A program made the position numbers and the translations under genes. The notes under the pieces were generated by a model that worked only from the letters and a program-made list of their open reading frames with translations, had not been told where the DNA came from and did not search any database. A stretch of 64,000 nt of DNA from the NCBI RefSeq assembly GCF_018531495.1, contig NZ_JAHDTI010000022.1, forward strand, positions 62,001-126,000, given 5' to 3'. Source of the stretch: Nonomuraea sediminis (GTDB lineage: Bacteria; Actinomycetota; Actinomycetes; Streptosporangiales; Streptosporangiaceae). This document shows positions 49,074 to 57,952 of this stretch, piece after piece; the first letter of the stretch is position 1, and every line of letters starts with the position of its first letter.

Positions 49074-50254
49074 GGCAGGGGGAACATGCCAAGACGGGCA
49101 TGGTACTCCCGTCCGAGTCGCGTTGTGTCGCTACCTACCAGTAGCCCGCCGCTGTACGCCAAAAAGGCTTTGACGCCGATGCCTCGCTCGCGTCCGGGAT
49201 TCCAGGCGAGCGCCTTTCCCGTCCGCGGGTCGATCGCCGCGATGCCCTCCCGTGGCACCGCCCCCGGCCCCGCGGAGTCGTGGCCGAGCGGATTGTTCAT
49301 CCAGCGCTGGTGCCCTCCGACGTACACCGCCGCGCCGGTGGCGCTGACCGCGTAGAGCGAGTCGCCACCCGTCTTGTTGACCCACGTCGGCGCGATCCGC
49401 TGACCCTTGGCATAGGTCTCGAACCTGACCGCGCTGTCGCACAGCCGATTGCCGCCACGCGGCCCGCCCGTGCTGACCACGACGAAGTAGCGCCCGTCGG
49501 GTGACAGGTCCAGCCCGCGCACGTAAGACGGGAACGTGTCCATGCACGTCGGGACGTAGGCCTCCGTGCGCCAGTCGGCGACCTTGCCCGTGCCCGTGTC
49601 GATCACGCCGAGCTGTGGCCTGGACCTGCCGTCGAGCGTGGTGAAGCTGCCGTCGACGACGAGCCGGTCGCCGCTCACCGCCAGCGCGTAGACCTTGGCC
49701 CTGGGCGTCAGCGGCGCGCCCGGCGTCACCGTGAAGCGCGGATCGGCCGCGCCCGTCGTGGCGTCCAGCCGCGCCAGCGCCGTGCGCGGCCGCGTGAAGT
49801 CGCCCCCGGCGTACAGCTGCGAACCGCGCCGGGCGAGCGTGGTGACCATCCCGCCGCCGATCCTCGGTTCGAAGCCGGGTACGGCGGAGCCGTCCGTGAG
49901 GCTCAGCCGGGTCAGCGAGCCGGAGAAGTCGCCGCCCACGTAGACGGTGCCACCGGGGCCGGCGGTCAGGCCGTACACAGGACCGTCGAGGTCGGGCTCG
50001 AAGCCGGTCAGGATCCGGCCGGTGGCCAGGTCGAAGGCGAACAGGTTCTCGCGGTCGAACACGGTCGTCCGCGAGGGGTCGGCCACTTCGGTGAAGGAGC
50101 CGCCGACCACGACGGTGCCGCCGACCAGCGCGATGGCGTTGACGATGCCGTCGAGAACATGAGGGGTGAAGTCCACCGGGTCGGCCGAGACGACGCGCTG
50201 CTGCGCGACGGGGGCCAGGGCGATGATCGCCGCGAGGGTGACACGGGCAAACAT
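49070..50254 (-). CDS. Secreted beta-propeller-like protein
   Basis: A 394-aa protein with a signal peptide (VTLAAIIALAPVAQQRVVSA) and repeated blade-like units of about 45-50 residues (VVVGGSFTEV, VYVGGDFSGS, LYAGGDFTRP, VVDGSFTTLDG, VYVGGHQRW). These VGGxF repeats are typical of secreted actinomycete propellers. It is probably extracellular or bound to the wall. No enzymatic residues are recognised. It is divergent from menG. Confidence 0.8.
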   Translation of the reverse strand: MFARVTLAAIIALAPVAQQRVVSADPVDFTPHVLDGIVNAIALVGGTVVVGGSFTEVADPSRTTVFDRENLFAFDLATGRILTGFEPDLDGPVYGLTAGPGGTVYVGGDFSGSLTRLSLTDGSAVPGFEPRIGGGMVTTLARRGSQLYAGGDFTRPRTALARLDATTGAADPRFTVTPGAPLTPRAKVYALAVSGDRLVVDGSFTTLDGRSRPQLGVIDTGTGKVADWRTEAYVPTCMDTFPSYVRGLDLSPDGRYFVVVSTGGPRGGNRLCDSAVRFETYAKGQRIAPTWVNKTGGDSLYAVSATGAAVYVGGHQRWMNNPLGHDSAGPGAVPREGIAAIDPRTGKALAWNPGRERGIGVKAFLAYSGGLLVGSDTTRLGREYHARLGMFPLP

Positions 50255-50332
50255 CCGCCAAGTTCTAGCAGACTCTCGGTAATGACGCGGCTACTTTCCG
50301 TTGATTGTGTGGATAGCCCTAGGCTTGGGGGT

Positions 50333-51049
50333 ATGACGCGCGCTCAGCTGGACAAGCAGCCACACGAGGTCGCCGCGATGTTCGATCGCACGGCCCGGCG
50401 GTACGACCTGGTCAATGACGTGATCTCGCTGGGTCAGGTGCGGTTGTGGCGCAAGGCGACGGCCGCCGCGGTCGACGCCGGTCCCGGCGAAGTGGTGCTG
50501 GACCTGGGCGCGGGCACGGGGACGTCGACCGACAGCTTCACCGAGTTCGGCGCCAGGGCGATCGCCTCGGATTTCTCGCTCGGCATGCTGAGGACGGGGG
50601 TGGTCCGCCACGGCGGCAACTCGCTGACCGGGCCCGGCATCCCGTTCGTGGCGGGTGACGCGCTGCGGTTGCCGTTCGCCGACGACGCGTTCGACGCGGT
50701 GACGATCTCGGTGGCGCTGCGCAACGTGCACGACATCGGGCAGGCGCTGCGCGAGATGCTCAGGGTGACCAGGCCGGGCGGCCGCCTGGTGATCCTGGAG
50801 TTCTCGCACGTCACGGTGAAGGCCTTCGACGTGGTCTACCGCGAGTACCTGATGCGCCTGCTGCCGCAGGTGGCCAAGGTGTTCGGCTCCAACGACGACT
50901 CCTACGCCTACCTGGCCGAGTCCATCAGGGACTGGCCCGACCAGCCGACGCTCGCCCGCACGATCCAGGAGGCCGGCTGGGAGCGGGTCGCCTGGCGCAA
51001 CCTCACGCTCGGCATCGTGGCGCTCCACCGGGCCTTCAAGCCCGAATGA
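50333..51049 (+). CDS. menG: Demethylmenaquinone methyltransferase
   Basis: A 238-aa SAM-dependent methyltransferase of the UbiE/MenG family: MFDRTARRYDLVNDVISLGQ, the SAM motif VLDLGAGTGTSTDSF, DALRLPFADDAFDAVTISVALRNV and EFSHVTVKAF. It performs the last methylation in menaquinone synthesis. ATG 50333 has GGGGG upstream. It provides the quinone reduced by the complex I encoded further downstream. The tail overlaps a convergent gene by 14 bp. Confidence 0.92.
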   Translation: MTRAQLDKQPHEVAAMFDRTARRYDLVNDVISLGQVRLWRKATAAAVDAGPGEVVLDLGAGTGTSTDSFTEFGARAIASDFSLGMLRTGVVRHGGNSLTGPGIPFVAGDALRLPFADDAFDAVTISVALRNVHDIGQALREMLRVTRPGGRLVILEFSHVTVKAFDVVYREYLMRLLPQVAKVFGSNDDSYAYLAESIRDWPDQPTLARTIQEAGWERVAWRNLTLGIVALHRAFKPE

Positions 51050-51722
51050 GCTCCATGGTGAGCAGGTGCGGCCAGCGGTAGTGCGGGAAGATCCGCACCT
51101 CCCGGGCGAAGCAGGCGACCTTGATCTCGGGGATGTAGTCCTCGAACAGCTCCACGCTCATCCCCGACCGCAGCCAGATCAGCATCACCACGCCCTCGCG
51201 CGTGCCGCTCGTCCGGACGACCAGCGGCAGCCTGCCCGCCGCCGTCCGCAACGAGGTCCGCAGGCACAGCCCCTGGAACCTGTGCCGCACGACCAGCCGC
51301 CCCACCAGCCGTTTCAGCGGCGGCACGGCGGCGCCCGCCAGCGCGGACGTGCCGCCCACTATCGCGGCGGCCTGCGGCCCGATCCAGTCCACCAGCGCGA
51401 TCGCGACCACCGGTACGGCGAGCTCGATCCGCCACCGCCACAGCATCCCGACGAACGCGACGAGATCCCGCGCCCGCGGGATCCGTGGATGGTTGCGCGG
51501 GAAGCCGTCCCCGGCGATGAACCGGTTCGGCGGCTCCGACCCGCCTCCTGCTCCTTCGGCGCGCGGGAGGGCGGGAAGGTCGTCGAAGCGGGGATCGCGG
51601 TAGCGCCGCCCGCCCCATGACCCCCTGTCGACCTGCCAGCCGCGCTTGCGGGCGAACGCGTCGTCCCTCCGCCAGATCCTGGCGTCGACCTGAGCTCCCA
51701 ACTGCCTCATGGTGTGGTTCAT
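51036..51722 (-). CDS. Hypothetical membrane protein with TM hairpin
   Basis: A 228-aa protein. The first ~110 residues are hydrophilic and contain several Arg/Trp motifs. Two adjacent membrane helices follow (LAVPVVAIALVDWIGPQAAA, AAIVGGTSALAGAAVPPLKR), then a C-terminal ~85-residue domain (CLRTSLRTAAGRLPLVVRTS, DYIPEIKVACFAREVRIFPH). It is convergent with menG and divergent from the XRE gene. I do not recognise the family. Confidence 0.68.
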   Translation of the reverse strand: MNHTMRQLGAQVDARIWRRDDAFARKRGWQVDRGSWGGRRYRDPRFDDLPALPRAEGAGGGSEPPNRFIAGDGFPRNHPRIPRARDLVAFVGMLWRWRIELAVPVVAIALVDWIGPQAAAIVGGTSALAGAAVPPLKRLVGRLVVRHRFQGLCLRTSLRTAAGRLPLVVRTSGTREGVVMLIWLRSGMSVELFEDYIPEIKVACFAREVRIFPHYRWPHLLTMELIRA

Positions 51723-51993
51723 ACGCGGCTCCGATGTCCTGTCAGGTTCGCTGACGTGGGGTGCTGCGGACCCTGGGCATCGTTGCTCAGAGCCGATGTC
51801 TCATCTCGGCTTCATCGCTTGCCTGCCTGTGGGTGTGGCGGGCTACTCTCAGGATGTGCCGGAGAAAGGCCCCGCGCAATTCCCGCAGGGATGAGTAGAG
51901 GGACTCTTTCTGGGACGAAACATGCTCTTCCCGGCGAGGATTGCCACCGACGAGGAGTGGGCATACTCTCCAGGTTTCGCGAGAGGAGAACGG

Positions 51994-52869
51994 GTGATCG
52001 CCGAAGGCAGCCCGACACTCCGCCGCCGCAAGCTCGCCGCCGAGCTCCGGCGGCTACGCGAGGATGCGGGGCTGAACGGCGTCCAGGTGTCCAAGGCCCT
52101 GCGCTGGTCCACCTCCAAGATCTCCCGCATGGAGAACGGGCAGGTGGCCCCCAGTGCCCGGGACGTCGCCAGACTGCTCAAGCACTACGAGATCGAAGGC
52201 GACCTCGCGGCCTCGCTGCTCGGCCTGGTCCAGCCCGACAGCGCCAAGGGCTGGTGGGACTCCTACGCCGACGTGCTCGGCGAGACGGTGCTCGAGCTGA
52301 TCGGCCTCGAGGCGGGCGCGACGCGGATCAGGACCTGGCACGCCGTGATGATCCCCGGGTTGCTGCAGACCCGCGCCTATGCCGATCAGATCGGCTACAA
52401 CTACCAGTCAATGGAGATCATCTCGCCGCGCAAGGTGGAACGGCGGACCGATGTGCGGATGCGCCGCCAGCGCAGGATCGCCGGGGAGAATCCGCTCGTC
52501 TTCGAGGCGGTTCTCGATGAGTCGGTGCTTCGCCGCCGATTCGGCCGCAGTGACTCCGAACTCATGACCCAGCAGCTGCGGCAGCTGGTCAAGCTGAGCG
52601 AACTGCCGAACGTCTCGATCCAGATCCTCAAGCTCGACCAGTCGCATCCCACCGACGTCAACAACTTCATCGTGCTGAGCTTTCCCTCGGTGCCGGTGCT
52701 CGGTCCGCTGTCGAGCGACGTGGTCTACTCCGAGAACTATCCCCACTACACCCTCACCGAGGATCCGGAGAACGCCTACCAGTACTCCGTGGTCTTCGAC
52801 CTGCTCACGGAGGCCGCGCTCGACGTCGACGCCTCCAGGGACTACATGGCGTCGCTGGCCGGGATGTAG
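51994..52869 (+). CDS. XRE-family regulator with DUF5753 effector domain
   Basis: A 291-aa protein. The helix-turn-helix is in residues ~10-65 (LAAELRRLREDAGLNGVQVS, STSKISRMENGQVAP). The DUF5753 domain has MIPGLLQTRAYA, RMRRQRRI, FEAVLDESVLRRRFG and VSIQILKLDQ. This is the regulator half of the actinomycete XRE/DUF397 module and acts with the two DUF397 proteins downstream. GTG 51994 follows AGGAG five bases upstream. An in-frame ATG at 51922 lacks a ribosome binding site. Confidence 0.9.
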   Translation: MIAEGSPTLRRRKLAAELRRLREDAGLNGVQVSKALRWSTSKISRMENGQVAPSARDVARLLKHYEIEGDLAASLLGLVQPDSAKGWWDSYADVLGETVLELIGLEAGATRIRTWHAVMIPGLLQTRAYADQIGYNYQSMEIISPRKVERRTDVRMRRQRRIAGENPLVFEAVLDESVLRRRFGRSDSELMTQQLRQLVKLSELPNVSIQILKLDQSHPTDVNNFIVLSFPSVPVLGPLSSDVVYSENYPHYTLTEDPENAYQYSVVFDLLTEAALDVDASRDYMASLAGM

Positions 52870-52924
52870 CAATCCTGATTTTTCGGGGAATTCCACTAGG
52901 AGTTCCCCCCGAATGAGGATGCTC

Positions 52925-53128
52925 ATGATCAGGTGGCGAAAGAGCAGTAGGAGCAATGGAGCCGGCGAGTGCGTCGAGGTCGCCCGCCTCGAGGACGGCA
53001 CTGTTGCGGTGCGTCACTCCCGTGACCCCGAGGGTCCGAAGCTGGTGTTCACCCGCCAGGAATGGGCGGCCTTTCTGGGCGGTGTGCACGACAACGAATT
53101 TGAGCTCTCGGCGCTCGACGCCGAGTAG
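52925..53128 (+). CDS. DUF397 protein
   Basis: A 67-aa protein: IRWRKSSRSNGAGECVEVAR, then VAVRHSRDPEGPKLVFTRQEW and AAFLGGVHDNEF match DUF397. ATG 52925 follows GAGGA five bases upstream. DUF397 proteins pair with DUF5753-XRE regulators and modulate them, often affecting development. It is the first of two copies here. Confidence 0.9.
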   Translation: MIRWRKSSRSNGAGECVEVARLEDGTVAVRHSRDPEGPKLVFTRQEWAAFLGGVHDNEFELSALDAE

Positions 53129-53262
53129 GCGATCATAGGTTACACTCAGTAGTGTCCAGATCGCATGGCGTGATCTTTCTCGTGATCGTTCTGTGCTGGG
53201 CAATTCAAGCCGACAGTGCGAGGATTCCATCCTCGAACCGCGCAGCACCTTGAAGGGGAACC

Positions 53263-53469
53263 ATGCCTGGACCCGCCGCGACCTCGGACGGATGGCGCAA
53301 GAGCAGCTTCAGCCAGGGCGCGGGCGAGTGCGTGGAGTTTGCCAGGGCGGCCTCGGGCGAGATTCTGATTCGGGACTCCAAGAATCCGGGTGGGCCCATG
53401 CTGAGCTTCACCACGGGTGAGTGGCGAGCCTTCCTTGCAGGGGTTCGTAACAGCGAGTTCGAAGTTTGA
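53263..53469 (+). CDS. DUF397 protein (second copy)
   Basis: A 68-aa protein: DGWRKSSFSQGAGECVEFAR, ILIRDSKNPGGPMLSFTTGE and WRAFLAGV. It shares the DUF397 pattern with the first copy at 52925-53128 but has diverged clearly, so the duplication is old. AGGGG precedes ATG 53263. A 134-bp gap separates the copies, so it may be transcribed on its own. Confidence 0.9.
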   Translation: MPGPAATSDGWRKSSFSQGAGECVEFARAASGEILIRDSKNPGGPMLSFTTGEWRAFLAGVRNSEFEV

Positions 53470-53578
53470 GTCAGTGGTGCCAGGTCCTCCGTCCGATACG
53501 GGGGGCCTTATCTGTGCCTGGAGCCCGACCCCGGCTGCCACTTTGTCCTGGAAAAGCGCTAGACTGCGGCCCGACAAG

Positions 53579-53598
53579 TTTGTGAAGGGGTTCACAAA
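53579..53598. promoter_or_regulatory. Rex operator upstream of menJ-nuo
   Basis: TTTGTGAAGGGGTTCACAAA is a perfect match to the Rex operator TTGTGAANNNNTTCACAA. It lies 54 bp before the menJ start and upstream of the whole nuo operon. It would repress NADH dehydrogenase expression when NADH/NAD+ is low. Confidence 0.92.
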
Positions 53599-53652
53599 GG
53601 AACGAAGGCGCCACACCCCGAGGCCTTCGAGCGTGTAGGGCAGGACAGTCCA

Positions 53653-54906
53653 GTGACCGTGCCAGCAGCCACACAGGCTGACGCCGACGTCATCGTCGTC
53701 GGCGCCGGTCCCGCAGGTTCCGCAACCGCCTTTTATCTCGCCCAGGCCGGGCTGGATGTGCTGGTCCTGGAGAAGACCAGCTTCCCCAGGGAGAAGGTCT
53801 GCGGCGACGGGTTGACCCCCAGGGCCGTCAAGCAGTTGCTCAACATGGGCATCGACATCGACGCCCCGGGCTGGATCAGGAACAAGGGGCTGCGGGTCGT
53901 CGGCGGAGGGCACCGCTTCGACCTCGACTGGCCCAAGCTCGACCGCTTCCCCGACTTCGGCCTGGTGCGCCCGCGCAAGGACTTCGACGAGGTCATCGCC
54001 GCCAACGCCGTCAAGAACGGCGTGCGGCTGATGGAGAACGTCACCGTCACCAGCCCGATCCTGGACGACCGCAGCGGCCACATCGTGGGCGTGACCACCA
54101 AGGACGGGCGCGAGTTCCGCAGCCGCCTGGTCGTCGCCGCCGACGGGAACAGCACCAGGCTGGCCCTGGGCATGGGCCTGCACAAGCGGGAAGACCGCCC
54201 GATGGGCGTGGCCGTGCGGACCTACTACGAGAGCCCGCGCCACGACGACGACTACCTGGAGATCTGGCTCGAGCTGTGGGCCGAGGACCAGTTGCTGCCC
54301 GGGTACGGGTGGGTGTTCGGCGTCGGCGACGGCACCGCCAACGTCGGGCTCGGGCTGCTCAACACCAGCGCCCGCTTCAAGAACGTGGACTACCGCGACC
54401 TGCTGCGCCGGTGGACCAAGAACATGCCCGCCGACTGGGGGTTCACCGAGGAGAACATGACGACGCCGATCCGCGGCGCCGCCCTCCCGATGGCCTTCAA
54501 CAGGCAGCCGCACTACACGCGCGGCCTGGTGCTGGTGGGCGACTCCGGCGGCGCGATCAACCCGTTCAACGGCGAAGGCATCGCCTACGCCATGGAAACC
54601 GGCGAGATCGCGGCGGAGGTCATCGCCAAGGCGTTGCGGGCGAGCACGCCCGCGCAACGAGAACGCATTCTGCGGACATATCCTCAAGTGCTGAAAGACG
54701 CCTACGGCGGCTACTTCACTCTCGGCAGGATGTTCGTCGAGGCGATCGGGAGGCCGGGGGTGATGAGCTTCGGCACGCGGCATGGTCTGCCTCATCCGAG
54801 GCTGATGCGCTTCGCGCTGAAGCTCCTTGGTAATCTCACCGACCGGCGAGGCGATGCGTCGGACAGGATCATCAACGCTCTCTCGAAGGTCGCCCCACCA
54901 GCATGA
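53653..54906 (+). CDS. menJ: Geranylgeranyl reductase family flavoprotein, MenJ-like menaquinone reductase
   Basis: A 417-aa FAD enzyme: DVIVVGAGPAGSATAFYLAQ, then CGDGLTPRAVKQL, VVAADGNSTRLAL, LPGYGWVFGVGDG and LVGDSGGAINPFNGEGIAYA with the second FAD motif. It matches the mycobacterial MenJ group, which saturates one isoprene unit of menaquinone. It starts at GTG 53653 behind a Rex operator and is followed by nuoA, so it appears to be the first gene of the respiratory operon. Confidence 0.87.
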   Translation: MTVPAATQADADVIVVGAGPAGSATAFYLAQAGLDVLVLEKTSFPREKVCGDGLTPRAVKQLLNMGIDIDAPGWIRNKGLRVVGGGHRFDLDWPKLDRFPDFGLVRPRKDFDEVIAANAVKNGVRLMENVTVTSPILDDRSGHIVGVTTKDGREFRSRLVVAADGNSTRLALGMGLHKREDRPMGVAVRTYYESPRHDDDYLEIWLELWAEDQLLPGYGWVFGVGDGTANVGLGLLNTSARFKNVDYRDLLRRWTKNMPADWGFTEENMTTPIRGAALPMAFNRQPHYTRGLVLVGDSGGAINPFNGEGIAYAMETGEIAAEVIAKALRASTPAQRERILRTYPQVLKDAYGGYFTLGRMFVEAIGRPGVMSFGTRHGLPHPRLMRFALKLLGNLTDRRGDASDRIINALSKVAPPA

Positions 54907-54982
54907 ATGTCATAAACACCAGGCAAACTTATAGCTCAGACTGCGCGCCCTCGCGCGTGGCGATGCAAGAGGAGGCGTAGCG

Positions 54983-55378
54983 ATGGACCTGTACGTGCCC
55001 ATCCTGGTGCTCGCCGTTCTCGCCGGGGGCTTCGCGATCTTCTCGGTCGCCATCGCCCCTTTCACCGGTCCCAAGCGCTGGAACCGCGCCAAGCTTGACG
55101 CCTACGAATGCGGCATCGAGCCGACGCCCCAGCCTGTCGGTGGCGGACGGTTCCCGCTGAAATACATGATCACCGCGATGCTCTTCATCGTGTTCGACAT
55201 CGAGATCATCTTCCTCTACCCGTGGGCGGTCTCCTTCGCCCCGCTCAAGAACGACGCCGGCAGCGTGATCTCCTCCGGCCTCGGGATCTTCGCGCTTGTC
55301 GAGATGCTGCTGTTCATCGCCACCGTGCTCGTGGCCTACGCGTACGTGTGGCGCCGCAAGGGTCTGGACTGGGACTGA
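54983..55378 (+). CDS. nuoA: NADH-quinone oxidoreductase subunit A
   Basis: A 131-aa membrane subunit with three helices. It has YECGIEPTPQP with the conserved Cys loop that changes accessibility during the active/deactive transition, and FIVFDIEIIFLYPWA. AAGAGGAGG precedes the ATG. A TTATAGCT box upstream (near 54930) could be an additional internal promoter after menJ. Confidence 0.95.
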   Translation: MDLYVPILVLAVLAGGFAIFSVAIAPFTGPKRWNRAKLDAYECGIEPTPQPVGGGRFPLKYMITAMLFIVFDIEIIFLYPWAVSFAPLKNDAGSVISSGLGIFALVEMLLFIATVLVAYAYVWRRKGLDWD

Positions 55379-55380
55379 AA

Positions 55381-55932
55381 ATGGGACTTGAAGAGAAACT
55401 CCCCAGTGGGTTCATCCTCACCACGGTCGAGCAGGCCGCGGGCTGGGCGCGCAAGAACTCGGTGTGGCCGGCGACCTTCGGCCTGGCATGTTGCGCCATC
55501 GAGCTGATGGCCACCGGTGGCCCCCACTACGACCTGGCGCGCTTCGGCATGGAGCGCGCTTCGGCGTCTCCTCGCCAGGCCGACCTGATGATCGTCGCCG
55601 GCCGCGTGTCGCAGAAGATGGCGCCGGTGCTGCGCCAGATCTACGACCAGATGGCCGAGCCCAAGTGGGTCATCTCGATGGGCGTGTGCGCCTCCAGCGG
55701 CGGCATGTTCAACAACTACGCCATCGTGCAGGGCGTGGACCACATCGTCCCGGTCGACGTCTACCTGCCCGGCTGCCCGCCGCGGCCGGAGATGCTGATC
55801 GACTCGATCGTGAAGCTGCACGACAAGATTCAGAACATGAAGTTCGGCGCCCACCGCGCCAAGCAGATCGAGGAGCTCGAACTGCAGGCGCTGCGCTCGC
55901 TTCCGCTGATCGACCAGGGGGCGGCCAAGTGA
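55381..55932 (+). CDS. nuoB: NADH-quinone oxidoreductase subunit B
   Basis: A 183-aa subunit that carries cluster N2. Cysteines lie in FGLACCAIELMA, SMGVCASSGG and YLPGCPPRPE. It starts two bases after the nuoA stop and overlaps nuoC. N2 passes electrons to menaquinone at the junction with NuoD. Confidence 0.97.
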   Translation: MGLEEKLPSGFILTTVEQAAGWARKNSVWPATFGLACCAIELMATGGPHYDLARFGMERASASPRQADLMIVAGRVSQKMAPVLRQIYDQMAEPKWVISMGVCASSGGMFNNYAIVQGVDHIVPVDVYLPGCPPRPEMLIDSIVKLHDKIQNMKFGAHRAKQIEELELQALRSLPLIDQGAAK

Positions 55933-56630
55933 CCTCGCCTGACAATCTGCCCGACACTCCGGATGCCGGCGTGCCCGACAAGGCGGTGCCGGCCGTACCC
56001 GAGCCTCCTGTCGCGCGGCACGGCATGTTCGGCGCGCACGACTCGGGCGACACCTCCGGGTACGGCGGGCTGGTCGTGCGCCGGGCGCCGGAGCTGGCCA
56101 CGCCGCGGCCGTACGGCGGCTACTTCGACGAGCTGGTCGACACCCTGGCCCTCGACGACGCCATCGAGCGCGTCGTCGTCGACAGGGGCGAGCTGACCCT
56201 GCACGTCAAGCGCGAGCGCCTGGTCGAGGTCTGCGGGAAGCTGCGCGACGAGCCGGCCCTGCGCTTCGAGATGTGCCTGGGCGTCTCCGGCGTGCACTAC
56301 CCGCACCTGCAGGGCGAGGAGCTGCACTCGGTCATCCACCTGCTCTCGATCACCCACAACCGCCGGGTGCGCGTCGAGACCAGCTGCCCGGACACCGACC
56401 CGCACATCCCCTCGACCGTCGGCGTCTACCCGACCAACGACTGGCACGAGCGCGAGGCCTACGACTTCTTCGGCATCGTCTACGACGGCCACCCCGCGCT
56501 GACCAGGATCATGATGCCGGACGACTGGGACGGCCACCCGCAGCGCAAGGACTACCCGCTGGGTGGCATCCCGGTCGAGTACCGCGGCGCCACCATCCCC
56601 GCGCCGGACGAGAGGAGGTCGTACTCATGA
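55929..56630 (+). CDS. nuoC: NADH-quinone oxidoreductase subunit C
   Basis: A 233-aa subunit. A proline-rich N-terminal extension of ~55 residues precedes the conserved core: GVHYPHLQGEELHSVIHLLS, ERE-AYDFFGI and KDYPLGGIPVEYRG. GTG 55929 overlaps the nuoB stop. It forms part of the peripheral arm with NuoD. C and D are separate genes here, unlike the E. coli fusion. Confidence 0.95.
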   Translation: MTSPDNLPDTPDAGVPDKAVPAVPEPPVARHGMFGAHDSGDTSGYGGLVVRRAPELATPRPYGGYFDELVDTLALDDAIERVVVDRGELTLHVKRERLVEVCGKLRDEPALRFEMCLGVSGVHYPHLQGEELHSVIHLLSITHNRRVRVETSCPDTDPHIPSTVGVYPTNDWHEREAYDFFGIVYDGHPALTRIMMPDDWDGHPQRKDYPLGGIPVEYRGATIPAPDERRSYS

Positions 56631-57952
56631 CCACTGGCTACGACGAGGCGACCGAGGGCAAGGTCTACTCCGTCACCGGCGCCGACTGGGACCAGGTCGT
56701 CAGCAGCGTGCGCGACACCGAGGAAGAGCGCCTGGTCGTCAACATGGGCCCGCAGCACCCGTCCACGCACGGCGTGCTCCGCCTGGTGCTCACGCTCGAC
56801 GGCGAGACGGTCACCGAGGCCCGCAGCGTCATCGGCTACCTGCACACGGGCATCGAGAAGAACCTGGAGTTCCGCACCTGGACCCAGGGCACGACGTTCG
56901 TGACCCGGATGGACTACCTGTCGCCGATCTTCAACGAGACGGCCTACTGCCTCGGTGTGGAGAAGCTGCTCGGCATCGAGGACAAGGTGCCGGCCAGGGC
57001 CCAGGCCATCCGCGTGATGATGATGGAGCTCAACCGCATCTCCTCGCACCTGGTCGCGATGGGCACGTTCGGCATGGAGCTGGGCGCGACCACGCCGTTC
57101 CTGTTCGGCTACCGCGACCGCGAGCTGGTCATGGACCTGTTCGAGTACATCACCGGCCTGCGCATGAACCACGCCTACGTACGGCCGGGCGGCGTGAGCG
57201 TCGACCTGCCCGCGGGCGCGGTCGACAAGGTGGGCGAGTTCCTCAAGGTGATGCCCAAGCGGATCAAGGACATCCGCAAGCTCCTGGACGAGAACCCCGT
57301 CTACGTGCGCCGCACCAGGGACGTGGCCTACCTCGACCTGACGGGCTGCATGGCGCTCGGCGTCACCGGCCCGATCCTGCGCGCCGCCGGCCTGCCGTGG
57401 GACCTGCGCAAGTCGCAGCCCTACTGCGGCTACGAGGACTACGAGTTCGACGTGCCGACCCAGCGCGGCTGCGACGTGTACTCCCGCTATCTCGTCCGCA
57501 TGGCCGAGATGGAGGAGTCCCTCAAGATCATCGAGCAGGCGCTCGACAAGCTCGCCGGACCGCTCAAGGGCGAGCCGGTGATGGTCGAGGACAAGAAGAT
57601 CGGCTGGCCCGCGCAGCTCGCGCTGGGCCCCGACGGCTTCGGAAACTCGCCCGACCACATCGCGCACATCATGGGCAGCTCCATGGAGGCCCTCATCCAC
57701 CACTTCAAGCTGGTGACCGAGGGCTTCAGGGTGCCGGCCGGCCAGGCCTACGCCTCCATCGAGTCGCCGAAGGGCGAGCTGGGCGCGCACGTCGTCTCCG
57801 ACGGCGGCACCCGGCCCTATCGCGTGCACTTCCGCGAGCCGTCCTTCGTGAACCTGCAGAGCTTCCCCGCGATGGCGGAGGGCGGCCAGGTCGCCGACGT
57901 GATCGCCGCGGTGGCTTCAATCGACCCTGTCATGGGAGGTGTTGACCGGTGA
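56627..57952 (+). CDS. nuoD: NADH-quinone oxidoreductase subunit D
   Basis: A 441-aa 49-kDa-type subunit: MGPQHPSTHGVLRLVL with the quinone-site His, YLHTGIEKNLEFRTW, and RGCDVYSRYLVRMAEMEE. It builds the quinone pocket with NuoB. AGGAGG precedes ATG 56627. It overlaps nuoC and nuoE by four bases each. Confidence 0.97.
   Translation: MTTGYDEATEGKVYSVTGADWDQVVSSVRDTEEERLVVNMGPQHPSTHGVLRLVLTLDGETVTEARSVIGYLHTGIEKNLEFRTWTQGTTFVTRMDYLSPIFNETAYCLGVEKLLGIEDKVPARAQAIRVMMMELNRISSHLVAMGTFGMELGATTPFLFGYRDRELVMDLFEYITGLRMNHAYVRPGGVSVDLPAGAVDKVGEFLKVMPKRIKDIRKLLDENPVYVRRTRDVAYLDLTGCMALGVTGPILRAAGLPWDLRKSQPYCGYEDYEFDVPTQRGCDVYSRYLVRMAEMEESLKIIEQALDKLAGPLKGEPVMVEDKKIGWPAQLALGPDGFGNSPDHIAHIMGSSMEALIHHFKLVTEGFRVPAGQAYASIESPKGELGAHVVSDGGTRPYRVHFREPSFVNLQSFPAMAEGGQVADVIAAVASIDPVMGGVDR

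Noticed and set aside
53200..53262. Possible tRNA-like fold before the second DUF397 gene (GAGGATTCCATCCTC)
   Set aside because: Only one 5-bp hairpin is present. There is no acceptor stem, T-loop GTTCRA in the right position, or anticodon arm.
56552..57829. Long minus-strand frames opposite nuoD, nuoF, nuoG and nuoH
   Set aside because: They are His/Asp/Gly/Val-rich shadows of third-position GC bias. The sense strand encodes unmistakable complex I subunits.
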